Positions 1 to 11,640 of a stretch of 64,000 nucleotides of DNA are shown here, one piece after another. Source of the DNA: Sambucus nigra (lineage: Eukaryota; Streptophyta; Magnoliopsida; Dipsacales; Adoxaceae); assembly GCA_949130495.1 (NCBI GenBank), contig OX422215.1, positions 14,299,302 to 14,363,301 of the forward strand, read 5' to 3'. A model generated the notes under the pieces. The model was not told the DNA's origin, ran no database searches, and worked only from the letters and a program-made list of their open reading frames with translations. The position numbers and the translations under genes are program-made. The first letter of the stretch is position 1; each line of letters opens with the position of its first letter.

Positions 1-1030
1 AGCTCCACCGCGATCTCGGAATCCACCGATGGGACTTTCTATGGTCACCGTCATCCTAGCAAGGAGACTTTCTCCAAGTGGGTAGAATCGCAACAAAGAG
101 TCTTCTTCTTTAATGGATGTAGAAGCAAACCAAAACTTCTCTTCTTGAATTCGGTAGAGATAAATCGGTGCCAAAACTCCAAGAAATTTGATATGTATAT
201 AAGAACTTGGATAAACAATATGGGTGTACAACACTAGAGTGATCAAATATTTTCTCTAAAATTTTCACTCAAAACATGAACATTTTCCTAAACCATTTTT
301 GCTCTCAAACTCTCTCTAAGAGATAAAGTAGGATGGAAAAGTTAAGTTGGAAAATGTGATTCCCTTCCTTCATAAAGTCTGAAAAAATCAGTTAAGAAAC
401 AAGTGGGAAAGTGGGTTAAAAATTGCCAAAAACTGTTCCCGCCTAGCAGTTCGTTCGAATGACATTTCGTTCGAACGAACTCTCGTTCGAACGAGACTTC
501 TAACGACGCACCAGTATGGACTTCGTTAGAATCTCGTTAGAAACCTCGTTAGAACGAACAATCTCGTTCGAATGAAATTTCGAACGACGGACCAGTTTAG
601 ACTCGTTGGCAAACTCGTTCGAACGAAAAACTCGTTCGAACGACATTTCGAACGACTCCCAGAATTTTTATAAAATGCGATTTTGGCCCAGAAACTTTAT
701 ATACTTTATTTTTAAGTTCTAATTAAATTTTTTTGAAAGTAAAACACAGTTTTTATTAAACCTAACACTCAATAAACTTGTTCCAAGCTCCTATATATAT
801 ATAATTGCATTCATACCTTGGGAGCATGGAACCATCGTTGATGACGTAGAAACGAGGCACGCAAATTGGCATATTTGATGAGGCTTTATACTCTTTGCCG
901 CTACGTCTTCAACAAACACTTCATAGGCTTGAGAATATTACAATTAAATACTATCCTATGAATAAATGTTTTTTGTCCGGAATTGAGCCAAAACTATATA
1001 TGGACTCAATTATAAATTTGTGTCCTTACA
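1..1030 (-). mobile_element. Sirevirus-like copia LTR, partial (LTR1)
   Basis: This is the right-hand part of a Ty1/copia LTR in minus orientation. It ends in TGTCCTTACA, the same terminus as the LTRs ending at 11189 and 45295 (read on the minus strand, LTRs of this family start TGTAAGGAC). The piece around position 20 (ATCCACCG) matches the ATCCACCGAT of the LTRs near 5960 and 10517. By alignment with those, roughly 300 bp are missing beyond the window start. Next to position 1030 the Tat gag/pol sequence starts at once, so this LTR marks an insertion into element E1. Whether it is a solo LTR or the edge of a longer element cannot be told. An ORF crossing 895-1119 is a chance LTR/Tat fusion frame. 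Confidence 0.8.
448..660. repeat. Palindromic TCGTTCGAACGA cluster in LTR1
   Basis: Several copies of the self-complementary word TCGTTCGAACGA and one-base variants lie close together here, separated by short spacers. The same kind of cluster occurs once in every other LTR of this family in the window (around 6221, 10778, 20825, 22563, 26933 and 44831), so it is an LTR component and not a local accident. Confidence 0.85.
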
Positions 1031-1481
1031 GTCCAAAAAAGATTAGTTCGATAGCCAGCATATATGGGATGATATCATTTGAGGAGGTATTAGGAGAAAT
1101 TAACAAGTTGGCTGAATAACCCGAGATTGATGAGGAAACATGGTTTATGTTCTTCCCCTCTTTTGTGAACCATATGACCAGGTCAGGAAGGCATTACCAA
1201 ATCCCAAGCCTATAACCATCAAAAATCGAAAAGGAAAGGGTGTTCATAATCTTCCTATACTAGAAATGACCCTCGAGGAGAGAAAGATCCTCGATCAGTT
1301 AAAGAAAATCCCAGCTAACATAACTCTATGGGGACTTTTTATATCTTCCCAGCTACACCGGAATGCCATGATCAAGCTACTCACCAGACCCACAGTTCAT
1401 CTTTCTACCACGCCGGAAGAAGCAGTGAATCTAGTCGGATCTCTAACCTCTACTAGAATTGTCTCTTTCTCTGAAGAATAA
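1031..1481 (+). pseudogene. E1 polyprotein linker between gag and protease
   Basis: Translated in pieces, this gives a Tat-type polyprotein segment: a lysine-rich stretch, then a region with NITLWGLFISSQ, followed by HRNAMIKLL and a TTPEEAV motif. Elements of this lineage have a close equivalent (ISVWGLL-SSQKHR-ALL, then TTP-E) shortly before the protease. A stop at about 1117 splits it into two open pieces (to 1119 and 1140-1481). The gag domain itself would lie upstream and has been cut off by LTR1. This is family knowledge plus visible motifs; no function remains. Confidence 0.75.
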
Positions 1482-1499
1482 ATCCCCAAGATTGGTCGA

Positions 1500-1930
1500 A
1501 ACCCTAATTTTGCTCTCAACATCTCTATCTAAGTTATAGGAAAAATTTTCCCTCTTTCACTTGTCGATAATGGATCAACTCTGAATGTCTACCCGTTAAG
1601 GACTCTCAATTATTTGGGATAGAATGTAAGCGACCTTGCTCTAACCTCTACCGCAGTACATGCCTATGACAATACACGTCGAGAAGTGATGGAACTATAA
1701 AGATTGTTATAGGGGATGGCCGTGTAAATCCAATTGTTGAATTCCAAGCCATAGATATCCAAGCCTATTTCAATCTGCTGTTCGAAAGATCGTGGCTCCA
1801 TAGCATCAAAGGGGTGTCTTCTTCCCTTCACCAAAAACTAAAATTCTTCACCAATGGGCGGGTGATCACCATCTTGGGCGATGACTATAATATCGAGAAT
1901 ACAAGGACTAGTAATACTAGAGATACAACA
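1500..1930 (+). pseudogene. E1 retropepsin-like aspartic protease remnant
   Basis: Around 1567 the frame reads VDNGSTLNVYPL, the D-[NST]-G active-site signature of the retroelement aspartic protease that cuts the polyprotein. It is followed by a stop and then AVHAYDNTRREVM, which matches the usual downstream strand of Tat proteases. The later part (FQAIDIQAYFNLL-type, then WLHSIKGVSSSLHQKLKF) is still recognisable, but only by switching frame. Several in-frame stops make it non-functional. It is followed by the RT after a poorly conserved linker. Confidence 0.75.
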
Positions 1931-2860
1931 CGGGATAAATGATATGCTTCTGTTAGGATTTTAAGTTGAACTAGTTCTACTCCCAACAGGAGACGATTTC
2001 AAAGATAGGGTTTGTCCAGAGTACAACCCCCATGGAAACATCAATGTAATCCAGATGTTCAAGAACATGCACTTCGTGCCCGGACCGGGGCTGGGACGAC
2101 AATAGCAGGGGATACTTGAACCCATTATGTTAACGAAAGATTTTCCTCCCTATAGATTGGGCAATCAACCATTGGTAGAAAAACTCAGAATGATCCATCA
2201 CCCTCGACTAAAAAGAAGGCTAAATAGTGCCAAGACTATCTCGAGAGATTCCTTGAATGAAAGATTCATCAGAGAGGGTGAAGATTTGCCCTTTTGCAGC
2301 TTTTAGGAACCATGGCATGATGATGCGAATAAGAAGATGAAACCTGGAATAGAAATATTTTTCCAAGAGAGCTACTCATGGGTCGAGCATTCCCAGCATC
2401 AAGATAAACCACTCAATTAGAAGACCATAACTGATACCGAAAATTCTGAGGAAAGTGACTCTGAGGATTCTTTCAACTTACTAAAACTGGAGCAGACACT
2501 CTGGATGATCCACTCAGGGTCTACATCATCGGATCCATCCTGTTTGATCAAAGCTACTAATGCACCTCTCCTCAACTGGCATGGTTCACCTGTGCCACCT
2601 ATTGATATTCAACCTAACCCTTATGTTTATCCCATTTTCCTTTATTTTGTTATTTCTCCTTACTCTGATGTAATCGACACCTCTTTTGATGAGGTTCTCA
2701 ATGTTATTTTTCTTATCAATAAAATAAACAAAGATTTTGAGTATCTTGTTATGCCTTACATTCATTATCTTAATTGTAATCAAACTCTTAATGATGATGA
2801 TTTTGCAAATGAACAATTCTTAACTGATCTAAATAAGGTTAAAAATAAATAACATAATTG
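1931..2860 (+). pseudogene. E1 protease-RT linker, poorly conserved
   Basis: About 0.9 kb between recognisable protease and RT. It includes a 115-codon open stretch (2505-2852) rich in Asn, Asp and Ile that matches no catalytic domain I know, and an acidic stretch before it (about 2430-2480). Linkers in this position are long and variable in Tat elements, so it is best read as polyprotein linker and not as a separate gene. Confidence 0.5.
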
Positions 2861-3650
2861 TGTTTAAGTTAATGAAGATGAAACTGTTATTCTTAATCTC
2901 AGTTCTAGTAACCAACTGCGCGAGATTAGGATATAGGCTACCCTTGACGAGCATGAGCACTCGTAACTCGAGGAATTACTAAAGGAATTTGTGGATGTCT
3001 TCGCATGATCCTACAATGACATGCCCTTCATTAACCCTGAGATAGATCAGCATGAGATTCCCAATCTCCTGTGAAAACTTCACACCAAATGGTCGCTCAA
3101 AGTTAAAGAAGAAGTGGTCAAACAGTTGAACATGGGTTTCATTCGTGTGATCGAATATCCCACGTGGCTAGTCAATATCGTATATGTGCCGAAATTAGGA
3201 GGGAAGGTTTACATATGCATCGATTACCGAGAGTTGAACAAGGATGATTATCGGCAACCCAATATTGATATAATTATAGATAGCACAGTAAATCACACTC
3301 TCAAGTCATTCGTGGATGGGTTTGCTAGATATAATCAGATCCCAGATCATCAAGAGAAAATCGTATTCATCACCCCTTGGAGAATCTTTTGCTACACCGT
3401 TATGTCATTTGGTCTCAAAAATGCAGGGGCTACCTACCAGAGGGATGATAAAACCATCTTTCACGATATGATACATAAGGAAGTCGAGGTCGATGTGGAT
3501 GTGGGTGATATGATTATCAAGTCTAAGACCAAGGAAGGTCACTCCGAAAGATCTTCCAACAACTGCGATAATATCAGATGTGACTTAACCCACAAAAATA
3601 TGTCTTCAGCGTTACCAAAGGAAAACTCTTAGGATTCATGGCTAGTAAGA
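2860..3650 (+). pseudogene. E1 reverse transcriptase remnant
   Basis: The RT domain copies the element RNA into DNA. The segment from about 3105 reads VKEEVVKQLNMGFIRVIEYP, then WLVNIVYVPK, the palm motif CIDYRELNK, and MSFGLKNAGATYQR, all standard Ty3/gypsy RT landmarks. The catalytic YVDD box is destroyed: at about 3497-3515 the frame reads DVDVGDMIIKSK, which looks like a six-base insertion plus loss of the tyrosine. Stops occur upstream (about 2936, 3006 and 3073) and the frame closes at 3632. The RT therefore cannot be active. RNase H follows without a gap. Confidence 0.9.
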
Positions 3651-4910
3651 AAAGGATAGAAGCAAATCCTACCAAGCTGAAAGCCAAACTATAGATGCCG
3701 CCACCCGAATGGATAAGGAAATTTGCAAATTCCTTCGGAAATTACAGTATATCAGTCGGTTCATCAGCCAGTTGACTTCCATTTGTAAACCCATCTTCTA
3801 ACTCCTCCAAAACGATTCAATTAAGGTTTGGAATGAAGCTTTCCAAGAAGCCTTTGACCGAATAAAGCAATACCTAACCTGACCACCGGTACTCATACCA
3901 ACGCAGCCTGGTCTTCCCCTACTCCTTTACCAAACCATAATAGATTCTGCAGCTAGGGCTTTGCTAGCCCAATACCTTGAAGAAACCTGCAAAGAGAAAT
4001 CCATATACTATGACAGTTTCAAGTTCGTCGGGTACGAGGTTAACTATACTTCCTTGGATAAATCATATGTCACCCTTGTCTGGGTCACTCGGAAGTTGGG
4101 GCACTACATGTTCACCTTTCCCATCAAACTCGTATCCCGAATGGATCTTATCAAATATCGATTTGAGAAGTCCTCCTTGTTCAGTCAAATGGACAATTGG
4201 TTGATGCTTCTAGACAAATTTTATATTGTATATGTCACACAAAAAGCCATAAAAGTAAGAGCTATCACTGATTACCTTATTGACTACCCTATGCAAGAAG
4301 CTGATGTCCGGATTTTCAAATTCCCAGATGAGAATATCCTTTGTACCTCCCAAAAAGACTTTCGATGGCACATGTTCTTTTATGGCATTGCCAATAAGAA
4401 AGGGTATGGCATTGGGATACTCCTAATTTTCCCTGATACTCTCACACTCCCATCGCCACTAAATTGAATTTTCCTTGCACCAACAACATGATTGAATATG
4501 AGGCATGCACGGTAGGCCTCAAAGTTACCCTTGAAAAGGGAATTCAATATCGTAATGTCTATGGGGACTCAACCCTCATCATCAGTCAAGTACTCAAAAA
4601 ATGGAAAGTCAAGGATTAGAAGATTTTACCCTTCCATGTGCACTTAGAAGAGCTAGCTTCCAAATTCTAAGAAATCACCTTCCACTACTTGCCTCGAGCA
4701 AAGAACAACCTAGTTGATGCCCTTGATACCTTAGCCTCTATGATTGGCATGCCTGAAGGAATAACCATGGTCCATTTCCTTATCCAAAAGCAAGATAAAC
4801 CAACCCACTGCTATCGCATTGGGCTTACCACAGAAGAATACCCCGAGATAGCCTACTATTGGTATTATGATATTTGGGGCCTACTCAAGCATGGTAAGTA
4901 TCCCTAAGGA
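3651..4910 (+). pseudogene. E1 RT thumb/connection and RNase H remnant
   Basis: After a frameshift near 3715 the frame gives LRKLQYISRFISQLTSICKP, the Ty3/gypsy connection region. The frame 3961-4467 gives LLAQYLEETCKEKSIYY and the VSRMDLIKY segment, then an RNase H domain from about 4360. Its first catalytic carboxylate is lost: the usual FDGA-type motif reads FFYGIANKKGYG. The later NNMIEYEAC (about 4480) keeps its glutamate and GDSTLIISQV its aspartate. The domain closes with LPRAKNNLVDALDTLASM (about 4690-4745). RNase H degrades the RNA strand during reverse transcription; this copy is dead. Confidence 0.85.
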
Positions 4911-5659
4911 TCGGACAAGAAAGACCGAGTAAGCCTTCACAGACTGGTTGCCTAGTATATTGTATGTGATACATCACTTTTCAAGAGTAACTTTGATGGA
5001 ACCCATTTGCACTGCATCGCAGGGGATGATATTGAATGGATGATGCAGAAAATCCACAGTGTGGAATGCGGACCCCACATGAATGGCCATATGCTCGCCA
5101 GAAAAATCATCTGACATGGTTACTTCGGGACTACCATGGCTCAGGATTGCACAGCCTGCATTCGAAAATGCCTCAAATGCCAGTAGTTTTCCAACGTATA
5201 ATACTTGCCTCCGTGGGAATTGTACAACATGAATTATCCCTGGTCGTTCTCTACATGGGGCATTCACATCATAGGGAAGGTTACACCCAAAGCATACAAC
5301 GAACATGAATTCATCCTGATTGTCATTCAATACTTCACTAAATGGGTCGAAGCTGAGTCATACTCAGTTCTGAAAGCCAAGAAAGAGGTGAAGTTCATAA
5401 AAAAACATCATTTTCCAGTATGGGGTCCCACACAAACTAGTATCAGATAACGAGTTACATTTCGAGGAAAAAGTTATAGAGGTGGTCGATGAGTATGGGA
5501 TTCAGAGACACAAATATTATCCCCACTAAACTCAAACCAATGGAGCAGTGGAACTAGAAAATAAGAACCTCAAATCCATCATCAACAAGATGATCGATAG
5601 TTGTCGAGATTGGGTCGACCAGATCCCTTACGACCTCGGGGGCTACCGCACTTCAGTTA
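4911..5659 (+). pseudogene. E1 integrase, N-terminal and core part (interrupted)
   Basis: The HHCC zinc finger is visible at about 5068-5180 (GPHMNGHMLARK followed by DCTACIRKCLKC). The catalytic core follows: FSTWGIHIIGKVTPKA with His in place of the first catalytic Asp, then YFTKWVEAES, then SDNELHFEEK (second Asp kept) and NGAVELENKNL (Glu kept) near 5545. Stops and at least two frameshifts occur. The open part ends at codons for YRTSV at 5647-5658, where a copia element is inserted after 5659. The same protein resumes with RTSNGATPYSL at 11192. Integrase would join the element DNA to the host chromosome; this one is inactive. Confidence 0.9.
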
Positions 5660-6625
5660 TGAAAAATGTGACTTTGTGATAATTGATTAAATTTGCAAAT
5701 TTCTAATTTGGCACACTTATTTAATTAGAGTCTAAATTCATCCCCTAAACATGCATCTAAAAGTCATAAATCATTAAAACCATGCATGAGACGATCGATA
5801 CAAGAAAAAAACCCTTTCGGGTAAAACCATTTATAAACACTTTGAAGAATTCACAATACCTTTGAATTACATACAACCTAATAATCGACCAAAAGTGTGT
5901 AATGCATGGTGTCGGTTTGTCGTCTTCGACTCGTCCACACGCAGAGTGACTACGCTCAGTATCCACCGATCAAATATGGAGATCCTTTCTCCACAGAGGT
6001 TGAACAAAAGCAAAGTATTGTTCTTGAACACCAAAATAATTCACTAAATCATATGGGAGTTTTGTGAATTGAAAACAAAGAGGGATTAAACCCTAAAAGG
6101 AAGAAGCCAAAAGAATTCTGCTTTCGCAGTTTTTCTATTTTGCAAAACGCTGAGACTTAGTAATTAAAATGAAACCATTTAATGAGTATTTATACAAAAT
6201 CACGCCGCCTCGAAAAATGTGCTCATTCGAACGAGATAAGGATCTCGCATGAATGACGTACATATGTCGTTCAAACAACGTCCCTATGTCACTCGAACGA
6301 GATAGAAATCTCGCTTGAACGACTTGGGCATCAAAATCGAGGTACGCTCCAAAACTTATAAAAAATTACTCATTCTTAAATTTGACGAAAAGGTCCGCTC
6401 CAACACTTAGAAAATATTTTATAAAAATATCCCAAAGTCTTTAAGTGGAAAGTTAAGGTATTAAAAACATAAACTTACCAAATAAAATTTCACGGAGTCT
6501 TTTTGATGTAGAACTTGATTAATTCGGATTCATCTTGATGTAGATTGCTCTTGAATCCTCTTCGACAGTGTAGCGGTATATGACATAACAAATTGATAAC
6601 GGACTTATAAAAATATGTCCTTACA
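5660..6625 (-). repeat. S1 3' LTR (left)
   Basis: It starts TGAAAAATGTGAC and ends CCTTACA on the plus strand. It aligns along its length with 10157-11189, which carries about 67 extra bases. On the minus strand it follows the polypurine tract at 6626-6641, which identifies it as the 3' LTR. It includes a cluster of TTCGAACGA words (6221-6323) and, just downstream in the sense direction, a TATA box TATAAATA (6187-6194). Confidence 0.92.
6187..6194 (-). promoter_or_regulatory. TATA box of S1 left LTR
   Basis: Minus-strand TATAAATA in the context TTGTATAAATACTC, a good plant TATA box. It lies about 30 bp downstream of the palindromic TTCGAACGA cluster. The other LTR has the same sequence at 10743-10750. 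The U3/R boundary should lie about 30 bp further on. Confidence 0.75.
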
Positions 6626-6641
6626 AATCTCCCCCTATGTC
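6626..6641 (-). other. S1 polypurine tract
   Basis: The minus strand reads GACATAGGGGGAGATT directly before the LTR start TGTAAGGACA. This is the plus-strand primer site. The core GGGGGAGATT is identical in element S2 (26564-26573). Confidence 0.9.
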
Positions 6642-8187
6642 TATGCCGGTACATACATAAAAAATTCGAATTACCAAAAACCAAAATTCCTTTACAAATC
6701 TACCCTCCCATGAATAAATTTGCAAGTTCTCAAACTGTTCTTCAAACATATTCGTTAAATCTCAAAGCTTTTCTCATCAGGGTGTGCAACATAATGATCT
6801 TCAATATTTGTACCTACACACATGAGATAAAGAAAAATACCTTCGTGACGCATCAAATTTGAAATGGTATAAGAATAAATCATTAGTGAATCAAAACTCC
6901 CCTATAATGCAAAAACTTCCCCATAACATGATAATTCCTTCTCCCCCTTTTTATGATGTCCCCAAATAGACAGATAAGAAGAAATAATCAAAACATGGAG
7001 TGTCACGATAAAAATGCATAGCAAACATGGATCAAACTACGTGCATCCAAAGGTACATCTCAAAAACATTCCACAAACTATTTTTTATTTTTCAAATTTT
7101 TATACAAAAATATCATACTAAAAATCACACCATGGATTTAAACTAAAACAACCAAGTCATGGAAATGGAATGAATGGGTGCCAACACATTCGATAGGTAA
7201 ATAAACTCAATCAATCATATGTGCACGATGCATACGTGTACTCCTACCGAATGAACGTCAAAAGTATCCTTATGTGTAAAAATTTGTTGAATTTAGATGA
7301 CATCGTCTTATGCAAATCAACAAATCAAAGTCAAAGTGATTTCCACACCAATAACGTCCAAAACTATTTAGTGCTTCTTCAAGACTTTCAAGGACATGCA
7401 AACCCGTTTTAATTCTCCAACCAAACTCCCTCAAAAATATTTTCTTTTTAGAGGTGCATAAACTAAATTCTCAAACTTTGGAGAATTGGTGCAAAAAACT
7501 AATTGGCCCAAATTCAGCATGAATTTCTTTTTATTGCCTTTAAATTTTTTTGGGCTCTTTTAAACCTCTTTAGACCCCGGATAATAAAATTCCTCAATTT
7601 TTTAGGTCCAATTTAAATAGAGGCTTAATCGCAAAGGATAAAAAATAATCTTTTGTATCCCTTCACCGTTTTCAAACAAAGAACACAAACTCACAAACGG
7701 CTCTTACATGCACAACTTTCTTATCAAGTTTTATCGCGCTTGGTTCATTTTAAGGACAGGATTGAAGTGAAAACACCCAACCAACATGTGATAAGACAAG
7801 CACAATAATCAAACAAATCCGTGCATGTGTGCCATAAAGGAAATCATGAGTTAAACATGAACGATGTAACACTTAATTACATCTTAATGACTCCAAACAT
7901 TATAAAGCACGTGGATGAATTGACCTATTATCTCAAAACACTATCAAATAGTCACATGAAAAATGGAATGATGTTGTGACTTGGTCATCCTAAGTGTCTA
8001 TCCATATACAGTGCAAACAAACTACAAAAATCTTTTTGGATTTTTTAAAATTTTATCAAAATAAAATCTTTTTGTATTTTTCAAAAAATTTCCCCAAAAA
8101 AATAAAACATACAAAAATGATACATACTAGAATTAGGCAAATAATGACATCACGAAAAACATACTATGCTAGTAAACAAGTCAAACC
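6642..8187. other. S1 internal non-coding block replacing pol
   Basis: No reading frame of significance is present. The block is AT-rich. Its part near 8010-8110, read on the minus strand, has GAAAAATACAAAAAGATT followed by further AAAATnCAAAAA words, and matches the S2 segment at 24425-24560, which also lies after the gag remnant. It occupies the place where protease, integrase, RT and RNase H would be in an autonomous copia element. Confidence 0.7.
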
Positions 8188-10043
8188 TCAAACGTTAGGT
8201 GTAGAGGGGTTTTCCAAAGGTGGTGCCAACTTATGAAAAACCTCCATCAAATCTTGTGAAGTTTTGACTACAAACTTAACCTGCTCACCTAAATGTGCAA
8301 ACTCCCTCATGTAGTCTCCGGGAGCATGTAAAGTATCATGTGTGGGTGCATGTGTGGCAGAAACACGTGTAGTAGCAAAACATGACACATAACCCAACTT
8401 AAAGAAAAATTCCCTTAGGTGTCCTCTCCTTTTTGAAATGGGAACAAACATATATAGGCCTAGGAACACCTTTCTCAAAAACTCTAGGACGCGCTCTCCT
8501 AATAGGAATGGGACGCCTAGGTGGGTTAGGGTGAGATTCACATGAATCTAACACTAAAGTGGGAACCGGCTCGGGTGCTAATTTGGAAGTAGAAGCACCA
8601 TCATGGCTTATTCCTAACTTCTCACCTTTACCCTTACGAACCACCTTTTCAACCTGCTTAGGTGCATTCTCAAAATTGACTTTGACCTCCCTGGCATGTT
8701 CGAGATCACTCTCGAGTTGGGATACACTTGTCGTCAGACTAGACAACGTGTTGGTCAAATCACATTTTTCTTTTCTTAAAACCTCCTTCTCTCTCTCCAA
8801 ATTTAACACTCGACGACCTAAATCCCTATTATACTTCTTTGCTTTTAAGGTCTCGAGTACAAATCTCTAAAGGCTTTTTGGAGATCACTTTCATCTCCAC
8901 TCTCAAACTCTCTCTCATCTCCACTAGAAACACTCGAGTCATCACCGGTGCTCTTATGACCAATATCAACGTGAGATAAAGTGGGTGTGCTCACACGACT
9001 AGAAAAAGATACTCACATCCCATGTGCTTAACCTTTATCAGACTCATCTCCCTCATCACCCTCATCACCCTCACTATCACTAAGTGTGGAGGGCATAGCA
9101 GTCTCTTTGCCCTTTCTCTTTATCCTAGTAGGACACTCTTTAGCTATGTTCCCTTTTCCCTCACACTCAAAGAACCTGATATCATCCTCCTTATCACTAT
9201 CTTTGGCCTCCACTTTTTTTTATTTGACTCAAAAGATCTATTTTTATTGAAAGAATTTTCTTTTTTCATTTTGAGAAACTTTTTAAAAAAATTCAAAAGC
9301 ATGGCCACATCATCAAAATCAAACTCACCCTCCGAATCTGACTCACAAACTTTTTCTTTCTTTTTCTTAAAATGAGTCTTTAAATCAATGCCTTTATCCT
9401 TAGCCTTCATGGTTTGGGAAAACATGTCTATCCCATAGCTTTGAAGGTCTCCTACAAGTTCTTCCAACTTAAGTGATTTCAAATTTCCCAAAGAGTTCAA
9501 AACAGTGGCTTTAGGAATAAAGCGTTTTGGGAGAGATCTCAAAATCTTTTTAACAACATGCGTGTTATCAATCACCTCACCTAAAATAAAACTGGTGTTA
9601 ACAATGTCCGATAAACGTGCATAAAAATCATCGAAGCATTCAGACTGAGATTTGGTGATAGTCTCAAATTAGGTGGCCAAGTTTTGTTATTTTGATTCTT
9701 TAACCCCGTTCGTACCCTCATGTGTCAATTTCAAAACATCTCATGCCTCTTTAGATGTGGTGCACGTCATAATTCGGCAGAACTCGACGGGAGTGACGGT
9801 TCCAAAAATAGCACTCAAACCACGTGAATTAAATTTAGACATTTTAAAATCAACTTCAGTCCAAGCCGACACGGGTTTTAAAGCGGTGATATTTTCAACG
9901 GTGACCGTGGGAGGAGTCCACCCATTTTTGCAAAGAAACCAAACACACTCGTCAATGGATTTTAAACTAAATTTCATGCGAGATTTATAATAGGCATAAT
10001 TAGACCTGTCAAAAATAGGCATCTGATTATATAAGTGCTCCAT
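8188..10043 (-). pseudogene. S1 gag (Sirevirus-like, decayed)
   Basis: Gag forms the particle that packages element RNA. From the ATG at 10043 the protein starts MEHLYNQMPIFDRSNYAYYK, the usual start of a copia gag (UBN2-type domain), and continues with DECVW and a KILRSLPKRF motif near 9545. A first CCHC knuckle remnant lies at about 9115-9160 (FFECEGKGNIAKEC, with the first Cys and the His replaced), followed by an acidic SDSEGDEGDEGDE stretch. A coiled-coil (about 8680-8809) and a second knuckle remnant (VCSHFKKERTPKG, ligands lost, near 8430) follow, then a tail ending at 8188. Two knuckles in one gag with a coiled coil between fits the Sirevirus type. There are several stops and frameshifts. 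No pol follows. Confidence 0.82.
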
Positions 10044-10140
10044 AGGAAAAGTGGCGATTTTTTACAAAACTGGTTTTTAAAAAAAACCAATATCATACGA
10101 TTTTGCAAAAAATAGGAATACGAGATAAATTAGCTCAACC

Positions 10141-10153
10141 TGCTCTGATACCA
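10141..10153 (-). other. S1 primer binding site (tRNA-iMet)
   Basis: The minus strand reads TGGTATCAGAGCA, the standard plant copia PBS complementary to the 3' end of initiator tRNA-Met. It starts three bases inside the 5' LTR boundary (10157) and fixes the minus orientation of the element. Confidence 0.95.
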
Positions 10154-10156
10154 ATT

Positions 10157-11189
10157 TGAAAAACGTGACTGTGTGATAATTGATTAAATTCACAAATTTC
10201 TAATTTGGCACACTTATTTAATTAGAATCTAAATTCAGCCCCTAAACATGCATCTAAAAGTCATAAATCATTCAAACCATGCATGAAAAATATAGACGAC
10301 TGATTCAGAAAAAAAAAACTTTTGGGTAAAACCTTTTATAAATACTTTGAAGAATTCAAAAGACCTTTGACTTAAATACAACCTAATAATCGCCCATCAG
10401 TGTGTAATTCACGGTGCCTTCAGCAAACCTTCAAAGATACGAGAGATAGCAAAATACCCTCCAGGTGTCGGTTCGTCGTCTTCGGCTCGTCTACACGCAG
10501 AGTGACTACACTCGGTATCCACCGATAAAATATGGAGATCCCTTCTCCACAAAGGTTGAACAAAAGCAAATTATTGTTCTTGAACACCAAAACAATTCAC
10601 TAAAGCATATGGGAGTTTTGTGAATTGAAAAAAAAGAGGGATTAAACCCTAAAAGGAATAAGCCAAAAGAATTATGCTTTTGCAGTTTTTCTGTTCTATA
10701 AAACGCTGAGACTTCTTAATTAAAATGAAACCATTTAATGAGTATTTATACAAAATTGTGCTTCCTCGAAAAACATGCTCGTTCGAATGAGATAAGGATC
10801 TCGCGCGAACGACGTACAGATGTCATTCAAACAACATCTCGCGATATCCCTATGTCTCTCATACGAGATAGTAATCTCTCTTGAATGACCAGGGCACCAA
10901 AATCGAGGTACGCTCTAACACTTAGAAAAAATGCTCATTTTTAAATTTGATGAAAAGGTCCGCTCCAACATTTAGAAAATATTTTATAAAAATATCCCAA
11001 AGGCTCTAAGTGTAAAGTTAAGGTATTAAAAATATAACCTTACCAAAGAAAACTTTGCGGAGTATTTTTGATGAAGAACTTGATTAATTCGGATCTGTCT
11101 TGATGTAGATTGCCTTTGAATGTCTTCGACGGTGTAGTGGTATATGACATAAAAAATTGATAACGGACTTATAAAAATATGTCCTTACA
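10157..11189 (-). repeat. S1 5' LTR (right)
   Basis: TG...CA-bounded LTR, 1033 bp, matching 5660-6625 throughout. It contains the palindromic cluster at 10778-10890 and a TATA box TATAAATA at 10743-10750 (minus strand). It is flanked on the right by the target duplication AGTTA (11190-11194). Confidence 0.92.
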
Positions 11190-11640
11190 AGTTAGAACCT
11201 CTAATGGGGCTACCCCTTACTCTCTAACCTTCGCTATGGAAGTCATCCTACCCATAGAGATGGAAATCCCTTCGCTACGCATCATGCTAGAAAACAAGGT
11301 CAGCGAGGAAGACTGGCATCAAAGTTGTCTCGACTAGTTGTCATGCTTGGACGAATAGAGGCTGAAAGCTCTATATCACATACAAGGGTATCATCGCCAT
11401 ATAGCACGATCATTAAATAACAGAGTCAAGGTTCGCGGTGTCCAAGAAGGGAATTTAGACCTCAAAAAGATAGTAAATCCCATCTGTGACCCGCGAGGGA
11501 ATTCAAGCCCAATTGGAGCAACCCCTACATTGTGAAGAAGATCCTGTCACGCGACGCTGCTATGCTCATCAACCTTGATAGAGAGTAAATGGCTCATCTA
11601 GTCAACCTGGATTGTCTCAAGAAATTCTACCCATAGCTTG
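11190..11640 (+). pseudogene. E1 integrase, C-terminal part
   Basis: This continues the integrase cut at 5659. It reads RTSNGATPYSLTFAMEVILP, a very common stretch of Ty3/gypsy integrases just after the core, then a C-terminal domain with KVSEEDWHQ, and after frameshifts GNLDLKKIVNPICDPRG-like and DLDG-like wording. Stops appear at about 11335 and 11356. The polyprotein ends near 11635. Confidence 0.85.

Larger units (their letters stand above)
5660..11189 (-). mobile_element. Pol-less Sirevirus-like Ty1/copia element S1 inserted in E1 integrase
   Basis: Two similar LTRs (5660-6625 and 10157-11189) bracket 3.5 kb. The insertion is framed by a perfect 5-bp duplication AGTTA (5655-5659 and 11190-11194), and removing it restores the reading YRTSV-RTSNGA of the integrase. 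On the minus strand the order is LTR, PBS complementary to initiator tRNA-Met, gag, AT-rich non-coding DNA, polypurine tract, LTR. No protease, integrase, RT or RNase H is present, so the element is non-autonomous. The LTRs differ by many substitutions and an indel of roughly 50-70 bp near 10405-10470, so the insertion is not recent. Confidence 0.93.

Noticed and set aside
470..655. Heat-shock elements or tRNA B-boxes in the GTTCGAAC words
   Set aside because: Heat-shock elements need GAA and TTC units two bases apart, here they touch; no A-box or tRNA fold accompanies the B-box-like word.
448..660. CRISPR-like array of TCGTTCGAACGA repeats with spacers
   Set aside because: Repeat units are only 12 bp, palindromic and irregularly spaced, and the same cluster sits in each LTR of a plant copia family.
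895..1119. 74-codon frame at the left end
   Set aside because: Its first half is copia LTR and its second half Tat polyprotein; a chance fusion at the insertion border.
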